Below the pieces are notes generated by a model. It was not told the DNA's origin and did no database searches. It saw nothing but the letters and a program-made list of their open reading frames with translations. Positions 1 to 11,767 of a stretch of 64,000 nt of DNA are shown here, in pieces (the stretch's first letter is position 1; the number at the start of each line of letters is the position of its first letter). The position numbers were made by a program, and so were the translations under genes. The stretch is from Circinella umbellata (lineage: Eukaryota; Mucoromycota; Mucoromycetes; Mucorales; Lichtheimiaceae). The stretch is taken from positions 310,001 through 374,000 of the forward strand of contig JAIWNF010000027.1 of NCBI GenBank assembly GCA_025093555.1. The letters are read 5' to 3'.

Positions 1-726
1 CCTCTTCTTTTTTTCTGTATATAAAAGAAAAAGTTTATAGCGTGTCCAGTTTTTTTTTTTTTTCCTCTACATATATATTTTTTACAAGCTTATTATATAC
101 TATAGAATAAGGTACAGTTCACATCTACTTTTTTATATATTTTATTATTGTTATTACGTTCAGAAAGGAAAAAGGAAAAAAAAATGATAATTTACAAGGA
201 TGCAAAAAATTTTACGCATGTCTTAATCTACATATGTGGAATAAAAAAAATATATACTGATTTAATGAGCCTGAGTCAATTTATCATTTTTATTTTCTTT
301 TTTTCTTTCTTAAACATAATACTTTTTTGTTTGAAAGGGATTGGTTTTTGAAATAAAAAAAACTAATGTGATTATTATTTTTCTATTTTTATTCAGTAAT
401 AGGAAAATAGGGTTTTGTTTTCATTTATTTAAATAAAAAAAATATGTTTGTTTTGAAACCAGAAAAATTTAAATAGTTGTTGTTGTTCGATTGTCTGTTT
501 ATGCATGTGTGCGTGTGTGTACTTAGATGTAATTTTACTGTTGTATATCCAAAGATAAGAGTTTTTTAGTTCGATAGCTTATCTTGTTAAATGCGTAATA
601 CATTTTATATGAATAAAAGATAAGACAAAATTAATATGTATTTATATATTTATAAAAAATAAAAAAATAATGAAAAAAAAGAGTATATGCATATGTATGT
701 ATGTATCGAAATAAAAGATTTTCTTT
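1..726. other. AT-rich flank downstream of antizyme
   Basis: I see no supported gene here. The stretch is A/T-rich with poly-T and poly-A runs. The right part is probably the 3' untranslated region of the antizyme gene, which reads leftward into it. The short ORF at 148-351 has no recognisable composition or neighbour support and is not called. Confidence 0.5.
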
Positions 727-1581
727 TTACAACTCATAACCAACAAGAACAAAGCCTGTTTCTTGTCCATATACAAGAGGATCAATCATTTGGAAACCGA
801 GATACATGAATGCTTTCAATACGGTGTTATCTAACAGGTATTTGTTAGTATAATATAAATTATATCTTTCTCACTCTCACTCTCACACACACACACACAC
901 TATATATATATATATAATACTTACTGTCAAGATGTCTTCGATCAAGAGCAATAACAAGGTATTCACATCCTGTTTTTTCTTCTGCAAGTTCAATTAAATG
1001 TGTGACACTAAAAATAAAATAAAATGAGTTTATATCTTCTTTTGTTTTGATAAATCATTTTACTTACCAAGATTGAAACTCGCCATCTGCCCAATTTGAT
1101 AAACGATCCGTGATGGGTGAAGTAATAAATACTGTATCATCATGAATAAAAGCTTGACATTGTACTTGTCTAGAAGTTTCATGTATGATAGTAGAAATTA
1201 CCATATGTTCATCCACACTTTTACTCCAGCGTGTAAATACAGTGCCAACAAAATCATTTTTGGTACCTAAAATTTATTTATCAATATTTTTCTTGTAAAA
1301 AAGTAAAATTTTCAATCCATCTTCTCTTTCTATACATTACCTAATTCCCGTTTAGAAACGGTAACAACGTCTTGATCGTTTGGATTACTACAATATTCAT
1401 GAGGAAAATAAACAGTTTCTTGAGTATTATTATTACATGTTGAAGTTGAAGTTGAAGAAGTCGTTGTTGCTGTTGTTGTTCTAGTTGTAGTAGACGTTAC
1501 AGAAGGAGATGATGTAGTAGTTGACTGTAATACTTGAAGTTGTATAGCAATTTCCTTTTTAGCAGGACTTGCAATAATCAT
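727..1581 (-). CDS. oaz1: Ornithine decarboxylase antizyme
   Basis: Antizyme binds ornithine decarboxylase monomers, sends them to the 26S proteasome without ubiquitin, and lowers polyamine uptake. Exons read 1581-1341, 1266-1068, 1007-925 and 830-727, all with GT-AG borders. The last intron has a textbook TACTAAC branch point. Together they give 627 nt, or 208 residues. Residues 1-80 are low-complexity (Ser/Thr-rich). The antizyme fold starts near residue 84 (FVGTVFTRW) and keeps family hallmarks: LIELAEEKTG, LVIALDRR, FMYLGFQMIDP and the end GFVLVGYEL. Antizymes are normally made by polyamine-stimulated +1 ribosomal frameshifting. Here the frame is open from the ATG at 1581, which is the first ATG I find in the inferred spliced leader, so a frameshift is not obviously required. 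The leader is described separately. The family call is firm; the start is not. Confidence 0.9.
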
Positions 1582-1674
1582 TATATAAAAATATGTTTTT
1601 TTTTCTTGTTGTTTCTTGCTTTGTTTATGGGGATAAAAATGATATTAAACTATTACTACTACTTGATATACTAT

Positions 1675-1706
<32 letters not shown>

Positions 1707-1994
1707 AAGGCAAAATTTCCTTCCTTTGTGGATTTGGAAAAGATGGTGCTTGAAGCAAAGAGGAAAATGATTGTTGTTTTGTCCAGTTCTGCTCTTTTTC
1801 TGGTTGGGCGTTTCACCTATAAAATAATATATAATTAACTTTTAATAACTACTCAAATTTGAATCCATTAATTCATTTATATATTATTACCTTATTGGAA
1901 CGCCCTAAACGATTGACCAAAAGTAAAGAGGGGGGGGATGGGTTTAAAGAAAAAAAAAAAGAAAAAAAGAAAAAAGAAAAGATGTAGAAATAAA
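1582..1994 (-). promoter_or_regulatory. Antizyme leader with possible frame-shifted ORF1
   Basis: An inferred 5' leader intron runs from 1890 (GTAATA donor) to 1817 (TATAG acceptor) on the minus strand. It would join a pyrimidine-rich leader exon ending at 1891 to the block 1816-1582. Across this junction one frame stays open and ends at a TAA at 1627-1625. That frame lies exactly one base behind the antizyme frame, the relation expected for a +1 frameshift ORF1. It lacks an ATG, however, and its end is a poly-Ser stretch from an AGT microsatellite. It may therefore be plain untranslated leader. The last codons before the stop are TCC CCA TAA. Confidence 0.4.
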
Positions 1995-4900
1995 CTAAAA
2001 GAAAAAGTTTGTTTCAATTATCAAAATAAAATTATATAAAGATGTTTTAAGTCTATATATAAATGTAACAAAATGAAGAAGCTAATCAACCAAACAAAAA
2101 GGTATAATGTATTGTCAGGTTTATGTTGTTGTGTGAGAGAAAAGAAGAAGCACGTTTTTTCTTCAAAGCGTTCGGCGGAGCCAAATTGACTTGGTGTTTT
2201 TTTTTTGCAAAGCCCAAAATTGATTGGTTTACCCTCAAAAAGAGTGAGAAGGGGGGGGTAGGATAGAAATAAGGGATATTCAATATCCTTTTTTTCCCAC
2301 TTTACCATTGTGCTTTTTATAATATATATCATTAAAAAAGCCACCAAAAACCATTGAATCAATTGTTTTTGTTAATATAGCTTATAGAAATACTTTTTAT
2401 TATTATAAAATTAGTATGAAAAGTTAACTATCTTAAAAAGCCAAATGAATAGTACATCACATGAGTAAAATAAATTGTCCGTAAAAAATGATTGTACTGG
2501 CTTATTTAAAGTAACAACACATGTTAAAATTTTTACTTGTTTGGTAATTAAAACTGAAAGGTAGTTACAATTGTACAACAATTATGTCTGATGATGTGAA
2601 CTAGTACATATCTATACCTATAATGTAGATATCGTCGTTTGCTGCTAACGTCTGACCATATATAAATCATACTTAAATCAAGTTGATAATACATCTAACA
2701 GTTATAAAAATCATAATAATATGTTATCTCCTTTCTACGTAATATAAAACTTTCTACTTGGGTAGGGTTAGTATGATGATGTCGTTGTTATTTATGTTTT
2801 ACCGCGCTTACACAAATAAACAAACAATGATATAATCAAAACAAATAATTTAATTAATTATCTATGGAACGAATTAATATGTTATGTTTCACTTTGTTAT
2901 GATTTATTGTCATGGAGTTGCATGATATATATACGCTAACTATAAGTATACGTACGTGAATAACGTACAAATTTGTACAATTTCGAAATATCAAGTAACA
3001 CAGAAGAATATCATAATGCATTAGATTAAAGAGCATAATAGAAAGTATAAAACGTTGTTATGTAGTTAGTAAATATTAATATGATTTACTCAATAATAAT
3101 AATAATAATAATAATAAACCTCTTTTAAGTGATGATGATGAATGGTAACAATTAATTCATGACATTGATAGATAGGTAATATAACCATATAAATGTAACG
3201 ATTTTATAACATCATGCTGCTTTATTTGGAAATAGATGCTTTGCATCGTATTGAAATAACTTACATAGCTCAAGTTACGTAATATTTTCTTAGATACGTA
3301 ATTTTCAGTAACAAATTCAACAGCTATTGATATATATATTCAATATTTAAAATTGATAGAATCATTTTAATGTGTCAATAATAAGAGATAGCTTTGCATC
3401 ACTGCAAGTTGAATTTACATATAAATCGCTTGTGTCGCTGGCCAATGTATATTGTTTAAATGACATGTAGAACCTAAGAGACAACACTATGTAATAATTA
3501 CTACCATACCATTCTACTGACTTTATTGACATCTACATATGCAATATGTCGATACACTGTCAAAGTCACATGTACATTTTCTCCTCTATCATTCATCATT
3601 TTTATTCTTTTTATTTTTGATGATGTGCTAAAAAGTGTTTATCGATTTCTCTTCTCATTTAATATTATAATAAATACGTACTATACTTTTCAACTGATCA
3701 AACAAAGATAAGTTTATCCTTTTGATGTTGATTTTCTTATGTCCACAGTAAACTGATTGCCACTTTAAACCCGTACAAGTGATAAAGTTTTGTCAAGCAC
3801 TTGTTTTTACTTGGTATTGACAATTATTTATCTTATTCTTGTAGAAATTTTAATTAAAATTCAGATGCTATTATATTTTATCATGGTGATGTTGAACTAT
3901 TACTTTCTTTCTTGTCATGGCTTATGCTACAAGCTTTTTATTTTTATTTTAACTGATTTTAAATGTATGAACCCCACTTGCATTATGTAAAGCTCTTTCG
4001 ATTTGCATTATATCTGTCCTCTGTCGACATCAGCCAAAGGTATTGGAATCCTAATGTATAAAAGAGCTTGTTTACATACATTTGAACAAGTATGTCCTTG
4101 ATAATAATGTTTTTGAACTAATAATGTGTGAAGAATATGGAAAGATTACAATTACATTTATGTAACGTTAAAAAGTATATATATTATATCCATAAAAATT
4201 TGATGGGTTTGTCAAGTACCCTTGATCACCTGGTAAATACATTGTGCCATGTTGTACTAATTTGTATGCTATTGATATTGATGTTCCTGGGAAACTTTTT
4301 GACTTTTTTTTTTTTTGGTTAATATTATATGACCATAAAACCAGTAGTTTGGTATAAAGATCGAGCCTTGAAAATACCCAATTTGTCAATACTAGAAAAA
4401 AACTCAAGTATATATCGCAATAAAAATTATATATAAATTCTTTACCTTTATCAAAATGAATTGATACGTAGACAAAATAATAGAAACTGAAAAAGTGATA
4501 TGTAGTAATAATTATTGCAATACATACGTACTGTACCATTTTATATATTAGTAATTAGAAATCTTTTTAGTATAAGGATGTTATTTTCCCATTGAATGAA
4601 TGAAGAATGTAAAATTTTATCTTATGTAATGCAATAGAAAAAAATTAGTAAAATCATGGTTTTATCGTCAAATGATTTTAATATATACTTCATAGCACAA
4701 TAATTTAAACCACTATAATCAATATTTTTTTATTACGTATGTTACTTTTGTACATACGTAACATCACAATTTGTTTTATGTACTAATGATGGTAATAGTT
4801 CGCTTCTGTCAAAAGTTAACTACAGTACTGGAAAAATCTCACCTTATTTTTTTTCTAATGCAGCTTTATTTCAGGATAATATTTATGCTAGGTAGTAATC

Positions 4901-5340
4901 AGTGTAAATAAGACACTTTTTTTTAGATACGTATAAGTAGCCTTCAACAATATTGATGAAATAATACTTGTTAATCAGTAAATATATTAGCTATTTATTT
5001 TAAAACAAATTACTTTTAGCATCGAATCATATGGGAGAGAGGGAATTTGATAGTTCTTCAAAAACATTCCTTAACATATTGGTACGTATTAAAAACTATT
5101 CGCTCTTATTGGGGGTTTCTTATAACACTTTTGTGAGTGACCACGTTTAACCTTTTTAGATTTCATTTTTTTTGGAAAAGGTAAATTTGGATAACATTCA
5201 AGAGAGATTAATTCGTTTTTGGTTATGCTTTAAAAGAAGAATAAAATAGATCATGAATATCTCTTTTTAGCAAATGCTTTTGTTATTAGTGCTTGCCTTA
5301 CTTGTGAGTTCGGAAAACAAAAAAGAACATTTTAGAAGGT
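1995..5340. other. AT-rich intergenic DNA
   Basis: I see no supported gene. The stretch has many short random ORFs on both strands, an ATA trinucleotide run near 3091-3117 and scattered A/T homopolymers. The left 200-300 bases are probably the antizyme promoter. The 113-residue minus-strand ORF at 2021-2362 has no recognisable domain and overlaps this presumed promoter. Confidence 0.4.
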
Positions 5341-6299
5341 AGAAAAAATGAATGTTTTGAGTGCTACAAAAAGTATATAAATGTATTTGTATTTGTGGTA
5401 TCAGAACATTATTGTTTTTATATATTATTGAACATCTCGACGTAGAGCTAATTCACTCGCCAGCTTCTTTTCGACGTTTGATTTAATTTTTGCATTTGCG
5501 GAAGACAAAGATTGATTGATCATATCTGCGAGATTTCCTATATTCTTCTTTCCAAGACTAAGTATATCCAACTCTTCTTTATCTTCACATTCTGATTCCA
5601 GATACTTGACAAACTTGTTCAGTTCTTTCCATTGATTTGATCTCTACATAATAAAACGCCTACTATTAGCGAACGCAAAAAAAATGGAAAGGCAAAAAGA
5701 CAACGAGACAAAAAAAAAAAATAGAAAAATAAAAGGCAAATATTCACCTCACTGGTATTTGAGTAAAACATTGGAAAATTGTCGTCTACTTCCGATTTTG
5801 ACAATGTATGTTCTTCCAATAATGATGCAACAGCCAATGATTTCATGAACCGAGAGCCAGTCTTTGCTGCTGATGTATTCGATGCTCCATAGTCGGTATG
5901 TGGTACGTCACAAAGCTTGAAAATGTTACAGACTTAGTAACAGGCAGACTTCGGTAAAAGCGAACTCAGGATTATTGAGTTGTACAAGCCGGTTCAGCAG
6001 TATAAAAGGGTTGCTGGGCTGGAAAAGTAAAAAATTAACCTCTTTTTCTACTGTATCATTTATTGACCTGGTTAAAAGTTCACTATAGACAGGTCTAGTC
6101 TACAACAGAAAATAGTCGCAGGCAGTAATATATCATTGTTCATCAGTGGTTTCCACAATGCACGGTACGGTGTATAGGCTGAAGGATTATTAAAACCAGA
6201 AACAACTTGACGAATGCTATTCAAGTTTGGTTCCACGACATATTTCTTCTTTTCTTTCATACAATTCTTAAAATGTTGCTTGATAAAAAATGATGCCAT
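5340..6299 (-). pseudogene. Repeat family A, left copy (insertion-disrupted gene)
   Basis: This is an unrecognised coding repeat whose second copy lies inverted at 9996-10975. Coding exons read 6299-5748 and 5643-5425, with a GT-AG intron between them. Translation has motifs such as NPSAYTPYRALWKPL, KLCDVPHTDYGAS, MKSLAVASLLEEHTLSKSE and ILSLGKKNIGNLAD, and ends ALRRDVQ-stop. The reading frame is broken by the insertion at 5925-6107. Insertion plus duplicated target is 189 bp, a multiple of three, and without it the frame is open from 6299 to the intron. The C-terminal part is rich in Lys, Glu and Leu and could be helical. I do not recognise the family. It is repeated, so it is probably element-borne. 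Confidence 0.6.
5925..6107. mobile_element. 183-bp MITE-like insertion in repeat A
   Basis: The segment is bounded by imperfect terminal inverted repeats (GTTACAGACT at the left, AGTCTACAAC at the right). It is flanked on both sides by the hexamer GAAAAT (5919-5924 and 6108-6113), as expected of a target-site duplication. The inverted copy of repeat A near 10130-10145 has the uninterrupted sequence at the matching position, so it acts as an empty site. There is no coding capacity. The superfamily cannot be assigned from a 6-bp duplication alone. Confidence 0.7.
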
Positions 6300-6479
6300 G
6301 AAGATGGCAGAAGTGAACCAATGGATTTCAATGTCGATCAGAATGTTTTTGCACTTGAATCACGCACATCGCATACTGAGTATTTGTAACATGCTGATTT
6401 TACTGGTACTTCGCCTGTTAAAGTAGATTATTCAGATCATGCGAAGGGGGGGAAGAGAAGATAATTTTCATATGAGAAA

Positions 6480-7460
6480 AACATGTATATACTAGATATA
6501 CAAATGAAGATAAGGCTAAATTCTTTAAATTGAAAATTGAAAAATGCATGAGTGCTTCAGGAACAGCTAAGCAGTTATGTATGCATATTCGTACCGCACA
6601 GAGATCGGTAAAACAGTATGAAGAGGATCCAGATTCGATATTTATAGTAAGAAGAAACTGGGTCGCAAACCTATCCTTAATGAGGAACATACTGTAAAAA
6701 GACAATCATTGACTGTGTTGATAATAATCCTTCTGCTGTAATTGAGGAAACAACGGACTATCTAAGATCAGTATGGATCTATGAATCTAAAAGACTTTTG
6801 CGGCATAGCTCATAATTTTATGATAACTGAATGCAGCTTATTTTCGAAAAGGAAGAATTCCACTCGGTTGAAAGATATAGTCCAGAAAAGATTAATGAAA
6901 GTTATGATCGTGTTCGAGGATGGGATCAAACAGATATGAATTTCTTAACTAACTATGTGTTTATTGATGAATCCTTATTCCATATAAATATGAAGTGTAA
7001 TAAGAGGTTGATCAAAGGTTGTTACTCCAGCTATTGTAAAGGTGCTAACTACTAGAGCAAAAACTACAACAGTATTAGGTGCCATCTCTACCTCTGGATT
7101 AATCAAAGCTACTGTGAGAATACCCTGTCCAAACAAGGAAAGCAAAAATATGTCATTGCGAATTATATAAGTGCGGATAGAGAACCATCATCTAGCTTTT
7201 ATTCCGTCATCACTTTACTATAGATAGATATATGTCAATATGTACATATTGTTATTCAAGGCAGCAGTTCCACGCATATTGAAAATAAAATTTCTGACAC
7301 GCTGGACAAAGACTTAATAGGACGCAGATTTCCCTTTCCTGTATATGCTGACTTCTCTTATATAAGCCGCTCTATTTTTTTATCCCATATTTTGAAAAAA
7401 TAAAAGACTTAGTATCAGGCTGAATCTATTATGCAGGTAGCTTGTATATAGAATATATGC
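6480..7460 (+). mobile_element. Tc1/IS630-type DDE transposase relic
   Basis: This is a decayed transposase read in several frames. In order there is an HTH-like part (TAKQLCMHIRTAQRSVKQYE, then GRKPILNEEH), the segment EFHSVERYSPEKINESYDRV at 6831-7055, then DMNFLTNYVFIDESLFHINM, whose aspartate matches the first catalytic Asp of IS630/Tc1 DDE enzymes. A continuation follows (RAKTTTVLGAISTSGLIKA) near 7050-7110, ending with HIENKISDTLDKD near 7280. Stops and frameshifts lie between these blocks, so it is inactive. Its last 180 bases are duplicated in inverse orientation at 10985-11155. The family assignment rests on motif order. Confidence 0.75.
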
Positions 7461-8840
7461 ACAATAATATTACATATATATTTATTATTTGTGTGAAAGA
7501 TAAGTTGCGAGGTAATTGATTTGGTTACTGCACTGACAAAAAGAGAATTCGCCATCCCAAATGCTATTTGCAAACACTGATCCAGCACAACATTTCAGCA
7601 TTGTCTTCCACACGGTTTTTGATACAGTTGATCAATTGGCTTAACCTGTACCTTGAGACACTTAACCTTATTTTTAATTTGAATAGTACGTACATAACAT
7701 GTAACGATAGTGAAGTGATTGATAATCTATATTTTCAAAAGTAAAAAGAGAGAGAAAGAAAAAGCTATAAAAACAATAGAATCCTTTTCTAAAAAAAAAA
7801 AGTTCAATTGATCCAGTTCTAATTGCGGCAGTATAGTAAAAGTTTTCTTTTTTTTTTTTTTTTGACTGACTGTAGTAAGTTTATACTTTAGAAAAAGGAC
7901 ATACTTCTATATTCAAGTTAGTAATATAGCAGTCAATAATTCTTCTTTTTCGAATAGAGTACAGTATAGTTGTTATCATCGTTTGTTATGAAAAATCACG
8001 TTTATTAGACATTTCTAAAATATTCTTATTTTTCTGAGTTAAATTAAGAATAAGTTGTTCATAATCGTTTAGTTTTCTCAATTATCTTATGACGATGACA
8101 AGTTTACGTATTTGGTCTTCTGAAATCGTGAGCTTCCGATTGGATAATAATATCATTTCTTATTTTTTTGTCCCCTTGTTTCCCCACATATATCAACGAT
8201 AAATAAAATAAAGCATCTATTATCTATTATCTATCTCCAATAAAAATATCAAAAGATCATTGATAAGCGGTAAAAAAATCAATAAAATAAGATTAATCTT
8301 TTTTGTTTGTTATAAAATTATGCTTTTAAAAGTAAAGTAGCATGACACAAGGCAACTTGTTCGGTAAGTAAAAACAAAGGGATAAGATATACCAAATTAA
8401 GTAAGCAGGTGACTAAACATTTTTTTTATCTCAGAATTATAATAATCTTATCAATCGAAAGGTGCACAGAAAAGCAAAAGCAAGAACAAGGTTATTATAA
8501 TACATCATATCTTTTTTAACCTTGTTTACTTTTGAAAGTGTGGAAATTGATATAATCCGAAAAACTCGTTATATAAATAAATAACAATAAAAACTTTAGA
8601 AGAAGCTATGGGGGGTGTAAATAGTTTATAAATAATACAAAAATAAATACAATAAATGTACACACAGACAACGGCATTTAAGAAGAGAAAGGGGTGAGAG
8701 GAAAGAGAAGTTTCTGTTTTTAAAAATTTCTGACACATATTGGAAATGGTAAACATGTTTTCCAAAAAGTAATGCGGCACTTCCTAAAAGATTAACTCTT
8801 GTATATTTATTTATTTTCTGACTTGTATTTTTACCTTATT
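7461..8840. other. AT-rich intergenic DNA
   Basis: I see no supported gene. The stretch has A/T runs and short random ORFs only. An 84-residue minus ORF at 8526-8780 has no recognisable feature. Confidence 0.4.
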
Positions 8841-8877
8841 TATGACAACTGTCTTTGTTAATCCTTGTACCTTACAG

Positions 8878-9442
8878 CAATTGCGCCACTTACAATTGTG
8901 GTTTATGCAACAAAACTTTTTCAACTTTTAATGCTTTACGAAAACATCATTTCTGTTTGCACACATTGTATTTATTTATTTTATTAATGACGAAATCAAT
9001 TGAACACACGCTGATTTCACCTTATTGCTCTCGTCAGCTCATAAAGAGATGTATTAATATACCTGCGGGTCAGCAGGAAAAATGTGTAGGTGCAGCAGGA
9101 ATAAATGGTTGGGGGGGTACAAAAATAAAAGAAAAAAGATTGAGTACAGTTATAATAATTAGGAGAGGCTTAATAGCATCTATGCTGTATGAAAGGGTTG
9201 ATAAACTATGATGATAGATAAAAGAGCGGTACTATGGAGTTTGGATCTTGAGTGTTTGTTACGTCGTGTGCATAAAGTAGAAGCATTAGTGACACTCGAT
9301 GAATGTATGTATTTTTTTATTGAACATTTATTATTATTATTATTCTCATTCTGACAATACTAAACCCTTTTTTTATACATGTAGTGGCAGTTCTACGTTT
9401 GAATGGATTCTTGATAGGTCACTTGTCCTTTGGATTCATGTA
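8878..9442 (+). CDS. Small zinc-finger-like gene or gene fragment
   Basis: A good acceptor (CTTACAG) precedes coding-like sequence at 8878 with a C2H2-type pattern, CGLCNKTFSTFNALRKHHFC followed by LH. The zinc-finger frame stays open to a TGA at 9209-9211. A second coding-like block then starts at an overlapping ATG (9207): MMIDKRAVLWSLDLECLLRR and onward to VTLDE. It splices by GT-AG (donor after 9300, acceptor before 9386) in frame to LAVLRLNGFLIGHLSFGFM-stop at about 9442. I cannot tell whether the two blocks belong to one gene. No 5' exon with a start codon was found for the finger, so this may be a fragment. Confidence 0.3.
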
Positions 9443-9460
9443 AACAACAATATATAAATA

Positions 9461-9790
9461 GTGACACCTTTTAAGTTCATATGGGAGCTCGACACAATAA
9501 TATCGAAGTCTCAGCGTTACAGATGCACGAATCAAAGAACAGTCAAAAAAGATCATTCGGTGATTCTTTGGGTGAGTTCGACTTCGCAATTGGTGCCAAG
9601 CGTGCATTTACTGAACAAGACCATGACAAGGCAAAATATTTGGCTGCTGGTATTGACTGTGCACCCGTTTCTTTTACATCTATGATCCCATGAATCAACA
9701 AAAGGTGAATTACGAGTCACTGGATTATTTAACCCCAAATCGGTGAAACTTCTAGTGAATAACGTGTCTTTGAGTAATTAAGGTGAACTG
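9461..9790 (+). pseudogene. Coding-like fragment upstream of repeat A, right copy
   Basis: This stretch is less A/T-rich than its surroundings. Overlapping frames at 9461-9693 include KNSQKRSFGDSLGEFDFAIG and KRAFTEQDHDKAKYLAAGID. It lies directly upstream of the right copy of repeat A on the same strand, so it may be an earlier part of the same decayed gene. No domain is recognised and the link is inference. Confidence 0.3.
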
Positions 9791-9995
9791 TTCGCTTCCG
9801 TTGGATGCAATTGTACAGAAGACTAATCGGATATGATCTTTAATGTAATTAAAAAATCTATCATTATACAATTTATGAAAAATAATTCCTAAATATGCGG
9901 AAGAAGGTATTCAACAAGAAAAATCTTAAACTCTTTGAAGATGCTCTTGACTTTATCCCTTTAGAGGATAAACATTAGATTGATGGGTATCAATA

Positions 9996-10975
9996 TTGAT
10001 AGACTTATATAATCAAGATGATGATAAGTCCTCCCCCCAAGTTATTTATGGTTCCAATGATCCTTCAACCTGTAAACCGTACCGTGCATCGTGGAAACCA
10101 CTGCTGAACAATGATATGTATTGCCTGCGACTACTTTCAAACTTTGTGACCTACCACATACCGCCTATGGCACATCGAATACATCAGTAGCAAAGATTGG
10201 CTCTCGGTCCATGAAATCATTGGCTGTTGCATCACTATTGGAAGAATATACATTGTCAAATTTGGAAGTAGACGGCAGTTTTCGAATTTTTACTCAAATA
10301 CCAGTGAGGTCTTTTTTTGTCTCTCATTGTCTCACTGTATTTCCATATTTCGCGTTTGCTAATAGTAGATGTGTACTGTCATGGAATTAAGAATGTAGAA
10401 ATAAAGAAGAATCTGAGGGTCTACCCCTGATAGAGCTAAAAAGGATCCTCTTAAGAACAAAGTTAGCATACCTTAAGATAAAATCCTTTAAGATACATTC
10501 TTCAGAGGACATGCCAAAAATAACCCATCATATAAATAGATCAACTCCTACATAGAATAATAAAGTTTATCTTATTTTAGAGAATAGATACTGTTTCAAA
10601 GTACTCAACGTTTTATTTATTATTTTTATTGTGGTATTAACTTATTATTTTATCGTATGCCTCAAGGTGTTTTATTCTGTAAAGCTCAGATCAATGGAAA
10701 AAACTGAACAACATTATTAAATATCTGGAATCAGAATTTGAAGGTAAAGAAGAGGTGGACATACTTAGTCTTGGAAAGAAGAATATTAGAAAATCTCGCT
10801 GATAGGACCAATCAATCCTTGTCTACCGCAAATGCAAAACTCAAATTGAACTTTGAAAACAATCTGGCAAGTGAATTAGCTGTGCGTCAAGAAATTTTAA
10901 TAATACGTATATAAAATCAATAAAGTTCTGATACCACAATACAAATACATTTATATGCTCTTTCAATACAAATAA
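9996..10975 (+). pseudogene. Repeat family A, right copy (inverted relative to left)
   Basis: Same unrecognised gene as at 5340-6299, on the opposite strand. Matching blocks are NDPSTCKPYRASWKPLLNND, KLCDLPHTAYGTSN, MKSLAVASLLEEYTLSNLE and, near 10730-10910, an equivalent of the last exon (DILSLGKKNI and SLSTANAKLK). It lacks the 183-bp insertion of the left copy. It carries single-base frame changes (for example near 10120, where WKPLLNND and ATTFKLCD fall in different frames) and extra sequence between its exon equivalents (about 10310-10685). It is a relic. Confidence 0.6.
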
Positions 10976-10984
10976 TAAACATGA

Positions 10985-11155
10985 ATATGATATCATTGTG
11001 CTCTTTTTCTATATACAAACTACCTGCATAGTAAATTCAACCTGATACTAAGTCTTTTATTTTTCAAATATGAGATAAAAAAAAATAGAGCGGGGAAATT
11101 TGCGTCCTATCTGGCGCATCCGAAATTTTATTTTCAATATGCGTGCAACACGATA
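10985..11155 (-). mobile_element. Truncated 3' end of Tc1-type transposon
   Basis: The reverse complement matches the 3' end of the transposase relic at about 7270-7460. Shared parts include the TTGAAAATAAAATTTC block, the GGACGCA(G/A)ATTTCCC block and the tract around ACTTAGTATCAGG. It lies tail to tail with the right copy of repeat A. Only the end is kept, and it cannot encode a transposase. Confidence 0.6.
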
Positions 11156-11767
11156 ATGACCATAATTGGGAATGTGACTTGATGGGGGGACTTCACGATT
11201 TCTAGTGGAAAAACCCTGTAGCCGATCTACGGAGAAGAAAAAAAAATTGAAGGTTTCACAAATTGACACTCAGTACTCACTTTTTTTTAGAACCAATCAA
11301 AACTTTTTATTTTATGTATAATGTTCAAATGTTAAAGTGTACAATAATAGTTTGTTTTTCTTTGTATGCTTTGTTTTGCTAAAAAAGAAAAAAGAAAGGA
11401 GGAGTTAAAGAAGAAGGGGGTTAGAGGTACTAATGTGGGGTAAAAGCTAAATATAAAAAATATATACAAAGAAAAAAGTAAAAAGAATATGCTATATGTA
11501 ACGAAATCAAGATTACTATGAAAGTAATATAAATGTGTATGTATGTGTATATGAGTGAATATATGAGGTGGCGAATTGGGATTAAGGGGTATATAGTAAA
11601 ACTAATAATAATATAGAAGCGAAAGGAAAATCAAAGAAAGAGGAGATCGCGGTTTGGATGGATCATTTGCTTTTCATGTTCCCTTTGATAACTGTGATGG
11701 GTAAACTGATATCGGGGTGATAGACAAGAATAGTAAAAAGAAAATGAAGAGCTTTCCTCTGTTTCTA
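11156..11767. other. Intergenic DNA, probable 3' flank
   Basis: I see no gene. Purine-rich runs and an ATGTGTATGTATGTG-type repeat near 11530 lie downstream of the minus-strand gene ending at 11768. Confidence 0.4.

Noticed and set aside
1625..1816. Independent small Ser-rich protein gene
   Set aside because: It starts with GTG right at an intron acceptor and its Ser run is an AGT microsatellite; better seen as antizyme leader or ORF1.
2021..2362. 113-residue minus-strand ORF
   Set aside because: It overlaps the presumed antizyme promoter, is Phe/Leu-rich from T-runs, and has no family features.
5925..6107. Intron in repeat A
   Set aside because: There are no GT-AG borders at the positions needed to restore the frame, whereas terminal inverted repeats and a duplicated hexamer fit a transposon.
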